Positions 29,575 to 36,821 of a DNA stretch of 57,671 nt are shown here, piece after piece (position 1 is the first letter of the stretch; the number at the start of each line of letters is the position of its first letter). The notes beneath the pieces are model-generated. The model ran no database searches and was not told where the DNA came from. It saw nothing but the letters and a program-made list of their open reading frames with translations. A program made the translations under genes and the position numbers. This stretch comes from a virus. Location: positions 1-57,671 of IMG/VR virus record IMGVR_UViG_3300037198_000035; one strand, written 5' to 3'.

Positions 29575-30108
29575 TTAGACAATCGGCAAATCTGAAATAA
29601 CGGGGTAATAATTAAGCTTTTGCTGCCCCTGTATTACTTTAATCGCGCAATCTTTAGAGCAGCCCAAAACGTGCGTGAAGGTGCAAAATTTCCACATGAG
29701 GTTGCTTTCTGCACCACAGTTGCATTTGAACCACTCGATTGAATTTCCAGCACGCTCAACAAGCGGAGCCAGGCTTTCTGCTGTGTTTGCTTGGCGCTTG
29801 TTGCAATGTTGGATTAGAGAAAATCCGAGGTTAAAATCCGACTCAATTCTATCATGTGTTTTCATGTTTCCAGATGTGTTAGGAACCTCGTTGCGGTTCG
29901 ACCAAGAGCCGTCCGCGTTGATGCTGTAATAAAAATAAGTCGTGTCCGTTTTGTAATGAACGCACGGGCTGGAGTCGTGGTTGTTTTCCCAAAGTTTGTT
30001 GGCGATTAGAATTGCATCGTCAAAAGTGCCATTGAAGATTCGATTGCTGCGAGTCATGGCCGGAGCCGGGTCGAGTGTCGTAATTGTCCACTGATGTTTT
30101 GATTTCAT
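29575..30108 (-). CDS. Hypothetical early protein, 177 aa
   Basis: Contains two Cys pairs ('FKCNCGAESN' and 'FCTFTHVLGCSKDC') near the C-terminus, suggesting metal binding. The N-terminal half looks like a small alpha/beta domain. ATG at 30108 chosen because the upstream extension looks non-coding. Unrecognised. Confidence 0.55.
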   Translation of the reverse strand: MKSKHQWTITTLDPAPAMTRSNRIFNGTFDDAILIANKLWENNHDSSPCVHYKTDTTYFYYSINADGSWSNRNEVPNTSGNMKTHDRIESDFNLGFSLIQHCNKRQANTAESLAPLVERAGNSIEWFKCNCGAESNLMWKFCTFTHVLGCSKDCAIKVIQGQQKLNYYPVISDLPIV

Positions 30109-30142
30109 TTTTTTCTCTTTGGTTAATTGTTGGGGTGGTTTG

Positions 30143-30409
30143 TTATTGGACTTTGGACAAATCGGGGCGGACAACTTTCCACGCTTCGCCGCCCTGCCAT
30201 TCAGACTGAGGATGAAGCATATAGGAAGCGCCGCGAAAACCGTCAGCACGCGCCAACATATTCAAAGCGCCGATTTTGTTGGCGTCAGTAAGCTGTTTTG
30301 ATTGGACAATCTCCACGGCAAAAGCACTGAGGGATTCTTCAATATGCCTTGCAATCTCGCTTAGGCGGCCATATTCGGCGGATTCTTCATTATCAATAAA
30401 AGTTTTCAT
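30143..30409 (-). CDS. Hypothetical early protein, 88 aa, first gene of its operon
   Basis: Helical, acidic N-terminus. The ATG at 30409 has AAAGG 7 bases upstream. It lies next to the divergent control region at 30410-30654 and is therefore the first gene of the leftward block. Function unknown. Confidence 0.6.
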   Translation of the reverse strand: MKTFIDNEESAEYGRLSEIARHIEESLSAFAVEIVQSKQLTDANKIGALNMLARADGFRGASYMLHPQSEWQGGEAWKVVRPDLSKVQ

Positions 30410-30532
30410 TGTCAGACCTTTGGTTAATTGTTTCCCGTTCACACCAATACAATCTCACATGCCTAGCAGCTTGGCAATATATTTCTCCATCTCAATTACC
30501 CTAATCCTAAATCACTTGCGGTCGCTATATTG

Positions 30533-30608
30533 TATAGACACCTGATTTCACGCCGTTTTTCACACCCCAAACACTCAACCCAAGGTGTATAGACTGAGCA
30601 TAGACTGA
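30533..30608 (+). promoter_or_regulatory. Operator-like repeats in the divergent region
   Basis: GTATAGACTGA (30587-30597) and GCATAGACTGA (30598-30608) are contiguous 11-bp direct repeats, one helical turn apart, and TATAGAC recurs at 30533-30539. They lie between two divergent operons and could bind a phage regulator. Confidence 0.4.
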
Positions 30609-30619
30609 TATGGCGCGAG

Positions 30620-30648
30620 TTGACACCGAACCGCTCACGGGGTAGTTT
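30620..30648 (+). promoter_or_regulatory. Promoter-like sequence for the 30655 gene
   Basis: TTGACA (30620-30625) and TAGTTT (30643-30648) with a 17-base spacer. Transcription would start about at the GTG codon at 30655, so the mRNA would be leaderless or nearly so. Confidence 0.45.
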
Positions 30649-30654
30649 CGCCGC

Positions 30655-30987
30655 GTGAACTTACGCCCATGTACGCCACCAATCACAAAAGAGAACGCAG
30701 CCGATTACGCTAGGCGTGCCACAATCTCACGCGAAAATAACCGCGCCGCACGCCTGATTGCGTCACTGCCAGAACGCGCAACGGGTCGCGCTGTCGTTCA
30801 GGTTAACAAGGTTCTAACATGGATGGAGAAGGAAAAGGACAAGGACGAATATGCTAAACTCGCATCCATCCTCGACCGGCTCTGGAACATGGCCTATCCC
30901 AAAGCCGGTGTAATGCGCCCAAGATCGCCAGGACAGCGCCGAACAGCGCCAAGCGCCGAACCTGCACCACAAGCGCCGCAGACCTGA
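30655..30987 (+). CDS. Conserved phage protein, 110 aa
   Basis: 'ITKENAADYARRATISRENN' and a later 'YAKLASILDRLWNMAYPKAG' with a Pro/Ser-rich tail ('RPRSPGQRRT') follow a pattern seen in small phage proteins that are sometimes annotated near terminase or as DNA-binding proteins. It begins with GTG directly after a promoter-like sequence. I cannot say whether it is a small terminase subunit, since the large subunit is 6 kb away and on the other strand. Confidence 0.55.
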   Translation: MNLRPCTPPITKENAADYARRATISRENNRAARLIASLPERATGRAVVQVNKVLTWMEKEKDKDEYAKLASILDRLWNMAYPKAGVMRPRSPGQRRTAPSAEPAPQAPQT

Positions 30988-31345
30988 TACACAAGGAAAA
31001 ATGCGGCAAATCAAACAATCTTGCCAGATTCGATTAAATCAGGCTGTCAAATATAGCCACATTGCAAAGCCATTGGCATCATTGATTGAAACAATTCAGG
31101 TCGCACAATAGTTGATATACCTATAGTGTTTGCTCTTGTGGTGTGATCAAAGCATTCTTTTTCCCCAGGGCTGGGGGTGGTGGGGCTGGGGTGGTGTAGG
31201 GGGCTTTTGCTATTGGCCCGCTTGGGTGGGACTCCCGCCCCTAAACCGAACATGTATTTTGGAATCTCCCTCTGTGTATTCGTCTCCGTCTCTGTGGGCT
31301 GATTCTGCTTACTGGTGGTGACGTTTTATTACGTCAGCAAATATG
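30988..31345. other. Gene-poor intergenic region
   Basis: No convincing gene on either strand. It holds a G-rich run at 31167-31203 and a small TGACGT/ACGTCA hairpin at 31319-31336. Its location between operons and the G-rich run make it a candidate control or origin region, but nothing proves this. Confidence 0.5.
31167..31203 (+). other. G-quadruplex-like run
   Basis: Five G-tracts of 3-5 bases separated by 2-8 bases (from AGGGCTGGGGG to TAGGGGG) on the plus strand, enough to form a G-quadruplex in single-stranded DNA or RNA. Confidence 0.5.
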
Positions 31346-31373
31346 TTGACATGGGACGGAATGATGGTAGTGT
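31346..31373 (+). promoter_or_regulatory. Promoter-like sequence for the tRNA
   Basis: TTGACA (31346-31351), a 16-base spacer and TAGTGT (31368-31373), 45 bases before the tRNA. Its -10 resembles the TAGTTT of the 30620 promoter. Confidence 0.45.
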
Positions 31374-31418
31374 TTTTAGAATGAAAGAGCAATCATCATT
31401 GCCTTCTGGCTCAGGGCT

Positions 31419-31504
31419 GGAAGGTGTCCGGTTGGTCGAGGACGCTGTCCCGAAAACAGTTGCGGGTAAAACCGTCGGGGGTTCGAATCCCTCACCTTCC
31501 GCCA
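31419..31504 (+). tRNA. tRNA-Ser(CGA), CCA encoded
   Basis: Acceptor stem GGAAGGT/ACCTTCC, discriminator G and encoded CCA (31502-31504). The anticodon stem is GCTGT/ACAGT with loop CCCGAAA, giving anticodon CGA for codon UCG. A long variable arm (GCGG...CCGT) is typical of tRNA-Ser, and the T arm has TTCGAAT. Position 33, almost always U, is C here. It may meet phage demand for UCG codons. It ends 27 bases before the next gene. Confidence 0.9.
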
Positions 31505-31531
31505 AATTCTGCAAAGAAAGGGAGTATTCGA

Positions 31532-32038
31532 ATGTACGGTAAATCATTCGACTCGAAATACACCGGCTCAATGGTTGGAAAGGGTTTCGCTTCTTTTGCC
31601 CTGCTGGATTACGTCATCGCCAACATGAAGCCGGATAAGACGGTTGGTTTTCAGGTTGATTTGAACAGCAAAATTCTGGCAACGGTTTTTGGGGAGCCGG
31701 AGGAAAGTGTTGTAAAAGCGATTGAGTTTCTTTGCGCCCCCGACCCAAAATCACGAACGACAACGGAGGAAGGGCGGCGACTGGTTCAGGTCGGCACATT
31801 TTCATACCGTGTGGTCAATGGCGTAAAGTATGACAAAATCCGCAACGAGGAAGACCGGCGCGAGCAGAATCGGGTGGCACAGCAGAGGCATCGGGAAAAG
31901 ACGAAGAAGCCGTCCAACCCGATGAAGAAAATGTCCAAAGTTGGAACGCCACTCAAGGGCGAGGTCAGGGCGGTCAAGGACTTTGCTGACGGCAAGGTGG
32001 ACAAGAACTTTCAGCCGATAGTGCCAGAAGGAACGTGA
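31532..32038 (+). CDS. Phage replication-initiation-type winged-helix protein, 168 aa
   Basis: The start 'MYGKSFDSKYTGSMVGKG' and the segment 'IEFLCAPDPKSRTTTEEGRR' match phage replication proteins with an N-terminal winged helix that commonly begin 'MYGK.F.S.Y.GSM'. The C-terminus is Lys/Arg-rich. The ATG at 31532 has AAAGGGAG 7 bases upstream; the frame upstream overlaps the tRNA and is not used. It may be a second initiator besides the 24353 gene. Confidence 0.75.
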   Translation: MYGKSFDSKYTGSMVGKGFASFALLDYVIANMKPDKTVGFQVDLNSKILATVFGEPEESVVKAIEFLCAPDPKSRTTTEEGRRLVQVGTFSYRVVNGVKYDKIRNEEDRREQNRVAQQRHREKTKKPSNPMKKMSKVGTPLKGEVRAVKDFADGKVDKNFQPIVPEGT

Positions 32039-32187
32039 TTTATGAGAATTAACAAGATTTACCGGAGAGAATCGGCGGATTCATTGCAAGGGCACGGCGA
32101 GGCTCCTTAGTTCCGATGTGCGTGACGACCTCTGACCGATTGCCGGGATTTGCTAAGGTCTAATTGGAACACTCGCCGAATAAATTT

Positions 32188-32565
32188 ATGAACATTCTTC
32201 AACTCTGGCGCGATTTCCTGTCATTCCGGTCAACGATGAAGGAATGGCTCGGTGAAGGCGGTCGTCCGGTGGATGCTTCCGTGGCGGCTGCGCGTGCGCT
32301 GCAATGCCGCCACTGCGTCTTTAACCAGCATGGGGCCGGTTACACTCAATTCACCGCCGGGGTGCTAAAAAGGCATCTGGAAGCGAAAATGAAAGCCCGG
32401 TTGAGCGTGTTGAAAGAGGCGGAATTGCACACCTGCCAGCTTTGCCGATGCCCGCTCGTTCTAAAAATCCACGTTCCGTTCACCCATATTCGGGCGTATC
32501 AGCGTGAGGACGTGCGGCAGGAGATAATGAAGGGCAAGCCAGATTGCTGGCAACTTACTCAATGA
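32188..32565 (+). CDS. Hypothetical Cys-containing protein, 125 aa
   Basis: 'ALQCRHCVFNQHGAGY' and 'LHTCQLCRCPLVLKIHVPF' give two CxxC-type pairs likely to bind one zinc ion, with a helical region between. Similar proteins are seen in phage structural neighbourhoods. The last 11 bases overlap the convergent ATP-grasp gene. The 149 bases before it show no clear gene. Confidence 0.6.
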   Translation: MNILQLWRDFLSFRSTMKEWLGEGGRPVDASVAAARALQCRHCVFNQHGAGYTQFTAGVLKRHLEAKMKARLSVLKEAELHTCQLCRCPLVLKIHVPFTHIRAYQREDVRQEIMKGKPDCWQLTQ

Positions 32566-33844
32566 TGTCTGCCGGGTCGGGGATGGTCTGGTCGGTCATC
32601 TCAACCCCGACTTCTTTGGCGGCTTGAAGTTCTTTCATCAGGTCTGCTAGTGACGAAAACTCGACGTGGACGCCTTCCGGCATCTGGTCAACGACTTCTC
32701 GGAGATGGTCAACCGCTTCTTCGATGGTGTCGCCAATGCCCACACACCAGCCGATTTCAGAGACGCCTTGCGGGTCGGGCGGAACGCAGATTTTTCCATT
32801 AGACCTGCATGAGAATGAGATTTTAACAAATGGGTCAATTTCTTCCGGGATGTCGAACACGCCCCAATGGTCGCGGTCAACCTTGAAAATTGCCTGTGCG
32901 CCGAATTTGGCTGTTTGCTCCGGCTCAACCAGAATTCCATTTGCGCCCTGCCAGATGATTTCTCCCAAGTTGCCGATCATCTCGCACATACACTGGCTTG
33001 GAGGCGAAGGCATACGGCACGTAGGATCAATGAAATAACTTTCCCCCTCTTTTGTGATTCTGACTTCGGTGCAAAACATGCCACGGTAGCCGTATGATTC
33101 AAGAATGGGGGAAAACGATTCGTTGACGCAGCGGACTTCTTCGGGGCAATCAGCGAACTTTTGGAACGCCCCGATGTAACTCTGGTCTTTTTTTTCAAGA
33201 CCATGAATGATTGTTTCCGGCCACTGTCCATCAATGCAGTAGGTGTCAATTCCATCCTCGATTTCGGTGTCAATCGGGGCGAACACCCAAAACACCAGAT
33301 TTTCCTTGAGCGGCCCCAACTTCGCGGCCATCTCATCAATGATGTTTTCATCCTCTGCCATGCTGTGGAAGTGGAACGTCTCAAAGTCGCCCCGGTAGGT
33401 GTCCACCTTGATGTATTGGTCAGGGTTATCTTGCAGGAACAGGCGAAGGTTGGTGATACCCTTGACTTTCTCAGCCTTTGGGACGGGAAGATTGGTCTTG
33501 TTTTTTAGGACATCAAGGAACTTGCCGCGTCGGGCCTCAAGTTCATCACCATTACGGCAACCCCATACCGGGATACCGCGTTCAATGAATTGTTTTTGCA
33601 GGTCGGAATATCCTATATCGGGAAACACGGCTAAATCAATTTCGCTTGCAACTGATTCGACGGATTCAACCCGGATAATTTCACTGTATCCGTCTCCGAT
33701 AATGTCGTCTCGAAAGTGGGGAAAGGCATTTTCCCATGGCGACCAGTAATAGACGGTTTTGAATTCGCGGGCGAGTCGTCGGGCGACGTGAACAAACAGC
33801 CCGGCGTCCGCAACCAAACAGATGATGTCTTTTGCCGATTTCAT
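32555..33844 (-). CDS. ATP-grasp-like protein, 429 aa, in the packaging operon
   Basis: The N-terminal 110 residues look like a Rossmann-type pre-grasp domain ('DIICLVADAGLFVHVARRLA'). 'DQYIKVDTYRGDFETFH' is the Lys-containing first ATP-grasp strand, and 'RGMFCTEVRITKEGESYFID' with 'RMPSPPS' the metal-binding Glu/Asp region, an order like PurD-type ligases. Such ligases join an acid to an amine using ATP. A phage role is unknown. It is the last gene of the portal/terminase operon and overlaps its neighbour by ATGA. Confidence 0.7.
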   Translation of the reverse strand: MKSAKDIICLVADAGLFVHVARRLAREFKTVYYWSPWENAFPHFRDDIIGDGYSEIIRVESVESVASEIDLAVFPDIGYSDLQKQFIERGIPVWGCRNGDELEARRGKFLDVLKNKTNLPVPKAEKVKGITNLRLFLQDNPDQYIKVDTYRGDFETFHFHSMAEDENIIDEMAAKLGPLKENLVFWVFAPIDTEIEDGIDTYCIDGQWPETIIHGLEKKDQSYIGAFQKFADCPEEVRCVNESFSPILESYGYRGMFCTEVRITKEGESYFIDPTCRMPSPPSQCMCEMIGNLGEIIWQGANGILVEPEQTAKFGAQAIFKVDRDHWGVFDIPEEIDPFVKISFSCRSNGKICVPPDPQGVSEIGWCVGIGDTIEEAVDHLREVVDQMPEGVHVEFSSLADLMKELQAAKEVGVEMTDQTIPDPADIIE

Positions 33845-34239
33845 AAATCGTTCACGTTTCGTTCATGGGTTTCCCACGGCAAATCCAGACGTGAACAAAC
33901 TTCCTTTTCAATCCACGTCGCGCCCACATGCTGCGAATGGTAAGGCGCATCCGGGCTGTCCCCCGGTTCGCAACTATTGCCAGATTTTCGATGCGCTTCA
34001 TAGTTCATGTCGAATAAATCAATGTCCTTGAATTTCACATCAGAGGCAAGGCATGTCACAGATTCAAACGCCTCATGCACAGCAACTGCAAGCTCGCTGC
34101 GCCAGTCGGACATGCGGCTGATAAAGATTGTCAGGGTGTCATCCTCGGCATCATACAAAAAATCACCACAAGTCAAATAACGATGGTTCTCCGGCTTAAT
34201 TGTCTTGATGACTATTTTGGGGATGTGATTCACAATCAC
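33841..34239 (-). CDS. Conserved phage protein with HE-type metal motif, 132 aa
   Basis: 'ELAVAVHEAFESVTC' and a later 'EPGDSPDAPYHSQHVGATWI' form the conserved core of a phage protein family with possible zinc ligands (His and Glu of the first motif, His of the second). It might be a small peptidase or a metal-binding head protein. It overlaps the portal gene and the ATP-grasp gene by ATGA at each end. Confidence 0.6.
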   Translation of the reverse strand: MIVNHIPKIVIKTIKPENHRYLTCGDFLYDAEDDTLTIFISRMSDWRSELAVAVHEAFESVTCLASDVKFKDIDLFDMNYEAHRKSGNSCEPGDSPDAPYHSQHVGATWIEKEVCSRLDLPWETHERNVNDL

Positions 34240-36491
34240 TCCCTTTCAAGCGGCTGTCTGGATTGGCGGGCAATGTCAGCCACGGTCTTGATATTCTGCC
34301 GTTGCTGGTCGGCGACAAACGCGGTGTCCTTGTGACGGCGCTTCTGCATCTCGGCAAGCTCCTTCGCCTTAAGTTTCTGCTGAGTCTCGGCGGTCTTGCC
34401 TTGAATCTTGGCTTGGGTTTCCATCATCATTTTCTGGATGTCACCATTGCCATTCTGCTGCTGCTGTTTCTGCATCTCCATTTGAAGATGCTGCTGCAAC
34501 TTTTTGATTTCGTTGTTCAACTGGTTCAACGCCTTGGCAAATTCCTTCATCTTCGGCTCGTTGCCGGTGTCGCCCTGCATTCCCTGAACCAGTTTCTCGA
34601 TGGTGGCGGCAGTGTTTTGCAGGCCGATAAGTTCTTCGGGTTTGGGAATTTTGGTTGTCTGTTCAATCATGGCCACCTTGCGGACGGCCAGTTCCAACAG
34701 GGTTTGAATCTGTTCAATGGGATTCAATCCTTCGGGAACGATGTAGGGCATTCCCAACATCAAGGACGGGAACGCGGCGGCGGCGGCGCTGGCGGCTGTG
34801 GAAATTGATTTCTTGTCCGATTTGAACCAACGGCGGGCACGTGCCGTTCCGATCATGGACACGGCTGCATCGTGGGTCATCTCCTGCTGCGATGACGGGT
34901 CGGCAAGCGGACGTAACTGCATGACATTCTGGGATTCAACCATTGCCATCGTTGGGTCGCCGTTGCCAAGTGGAGCGGTTATTTCAACGCGCCATTTTCT
35001 AACATCGAGCCAGGCTTGGGGAATGCCTTCTTGTTTGCAGGCTTTTTGAAAGGCGATCACATCTTCGTCATCGGAATTTGGCAGACAGAAACGGCGGCAT
35101 ATTTCCTGACAGGCGGTTTTTTCAAATGCCTTGGCCATGTTCATAATGCCACTTTTCATGGCGTTGTTTTGCTGCACCTTAACGCCCGTCTCGAAAGCCG
35201 TCTGTTCGCGAGCAGTTCCGTTGTCAATGCTCTGCGTGTATGCTGTGGACGCTTCGGCTTGAAGTTGTTTGGTCTGCGCCATTACGCTCTCAATGAGATT
35301 GGCGTCAACCTGATGGCGCTCTGCTGCGGGCACGATGCTGATTCCCGGCTTGAGGACTGACAGATTTTGGAATGTCTGCACCGTTGCTTTTGCCCGGTCA
35401 ACCGGGTCGGAGATTCGGAGCAGTATGTTGAATTGGTCAAGCGTATGTTGCAACAACCGGCAGCGGGTAAAGTCCGTCCAATAACACGGCTCAAAAAGGG
35501 CAAAACCGAGTGAGCGGACGGAATGATAAAGCAGCGGGGCTTTATTGTTCAGGTCGGCAAACTGGACGTGCAGGATTTCACGCCAGCTATCAGCAACTTC
35601 TCCCTCGCTTTTGCAGATGAACTTTTCACTGGTTTCCGCCGTTACTCCTGACGTGGTGTTTTCCGGCACCACCTTCAAAAACCATTTTCCCTTGTCGTCT
35701 TTGTGGTAGAAATGCCATAGATTGATGGTGGGCATGGCATCGCCCGACCAGTAACCGGAATTTTGTTTTCGCAATTCCTCGAACTTTTCCGGCACGGTTT
35801 CAAAATCATAATTATTTTCCGCCATCGTCGCCTTGCACTGGTCAACATTTTTGAGGATGTCGGCGACGGATTTTTTATCCCAAATGAACTTGCTGCGTGT
35901 TTTGGAAAATGCCTTTTGTGACAGTTCTCCGGGCGAATAGGGGATTCGGGCGGCAAACCAAGTCAGATTGCGAAAGCTGATTTCCGTGTCCGTGGCAATC
36001 CTCAAATCCTCAATGGCAAGATAGCGCGGAAGCCATGAGTATTTATCTTCCCACAGCATAGGCCCGATGCCATGCGCGGCAACCGCCTTCCATTTGGATA
36101 AATGCAACATGAAATAATCCATCTGGCGCGGCCCCTCTTTCATGCAATTATTGATGAACTCAGTGATGAAGCCGCCCCAGTCAGCGCGCGATTCTTCCGG
36201 GGCTTTTGGAATGGCGATGGTGCAATAGGTGTCTTGGGATGTAAAATTGGTCAGGAATTGGCGCGATGCGCTGGCCAGCGCAATCATAAATTCCCCCCAC
36301 CGATTGAAAATCTTCATGCCAATTTTCTTGGCTTCTTCGTCAGATACAAGCGGTTCGTTGTTCGCGGCCCGATTTATTAACACCCGGTTTTTGCCGCGCT
36401 CGGTTTCAACATCATCGCCGGATTGAATCGTTTCTAAAACCTTCTTGGGGTCTTCCCAACTGGCCGACCCATTTTCATTTTCATCAGTCAT
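34236..36491 (-). CDS. Portal protein, 751 aa
   Basis: A large soluble protein downstream of terminase with the features of podovirus portals: an N-terminal alpha/beta wing region, a helical stem and crown region, and a C-terminal 130 residues rich in Gln/Lys coiled coil ('LQMEMQKQQQQNGNGDI'). Its order next to terminase supports the call. It forms the dodecameric DNA-entry ring. It ends in ATGA overlap with the metal-motif gene. Confidence 0.85.
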   Translation of the reverse strand: MTDENENGSASWEDPKKVLETIQSGDDVETERGKNRVLINRAANNEPLVSDEEAKKIGMKIFNRWGEFMIALASASRQFLTNFTSQDTYCTIAIPKAPEESRADWGGFITEFINNCMKEGPRQMDYFMLHLSKWKAVAAHGIGPMLWEDKYSWLPRYLAIEDLRIATDTEISFRNLTWFAARIPYSPGELSQKAFSKTRSKFIWDKKSVADILKNVDQCKATMAENNYDFETVPEKFEELRKQNSGYWSGDAMPTINLWHFYHKDDKGKWFLKVVPENTTSGVTAETSEKFICKSEGEVADSWREILHVQFADLNNKAPLLYHSVRSLGFALFEPCYWTDFTRCRLLQHTLDQFNILLRISDPVDRAKATVQTFQNLSVLKPGISIVPAAERHQVDANLIESVMAQTKQLQAEASTAYTQSIDNGTAREQTAFETGVKVQQNNAMKSGIMNMAKAFEKTACQEICRRFCLPNSDDEDVIAFQKACKQEGIPQAWLDVRKWRVEITAPLGNGDPTMAMVESQNVMQLRPLADPSSQQEMTHDAAVSMIGTARARRWFKSDKKSISTAASAAAAAFPSLMLGMPYIVPEGLNPIEQIQTLLELAVRKVAMIEQTTKIPKPEELIGLQNTAATIEKLVQGMQGDTGNEPKMKEFAKALNQLNNEIKKLQQHLQMEMQKQQQQNGNGDIQKMMMETQAKIQGKTAETQQKLKAKELAEMQKRRHKDTAFVADQQRQNIKTVADIARQSRQPLERE

Positions 36492-36495
36492 AAAA

Positions 36496-36819
36496 TCAGG
36501 AAGTTGTTACCGGATTGCCGCAGGTCGGGCAGTTCTTTTGGAAGAAAACATGGGTTGAACGTGCGGCTTCAAATGTTGAATCGGTTTCGCGGCAGAATTG
36601 GGGATTGTTGTTAAGCTGGCGGCAGAGGAAGGTGTCAACGTCCTCCAGGGATTCACCAAGACTGGCACGTCGAAGGTTGTTTCCGATGCGAAAGTCACTG
36701 ACAGACTTTGCGACATCCTCGATTGACGGACGCTGTTTGAAGGAATGACGGATTTCATCAGTCTGCTCATAACGATAGCTTCCCGGCGGTGCGACATTGT
36801 AAGATTTCAGTATCCACAT
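36496..36819 (-). CDS. Conserved phage protein between terminase and portal, 107 aa
   Basis: Begins 'WILKSYNVAPPGSYRYEQTD', a start common to a family of small phage proteins, and ends with a 'CPTCGNPV' zinc-type motif and an earlier Cys in 'FLCRQLNNNPQFC'. The ATG at 36819 lies 2 bases after the terminase stop. Role unknown; possibly a packaging accessory. Confidence 0.65.
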   Translation of the reverse strand: MWILKSYNVAPPGSYRYEQTDEIRHSFKQRPSIEDVAKSVSDFRIGNNLRRASLGESLEDVDTFLCRQLNNNPQFCRETDSTFEAARSTHVFFQKNCPTCGNPVTTS

Positions 36820-36821
36820 GG

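Noticed and set aside
31424-31531. N-terminal extension of the winged-helix protein across the tRNA
   Set aside because: The extension is the tRNA read in frame; the ATG at 31532 has a proper ribosome binding site and family-typical start.
32041-32187. Small gene or tRNA-like structure between 32041 and 32187
   Set aside because: Only a 22-codon frame and no complete cloverleaf could be found.
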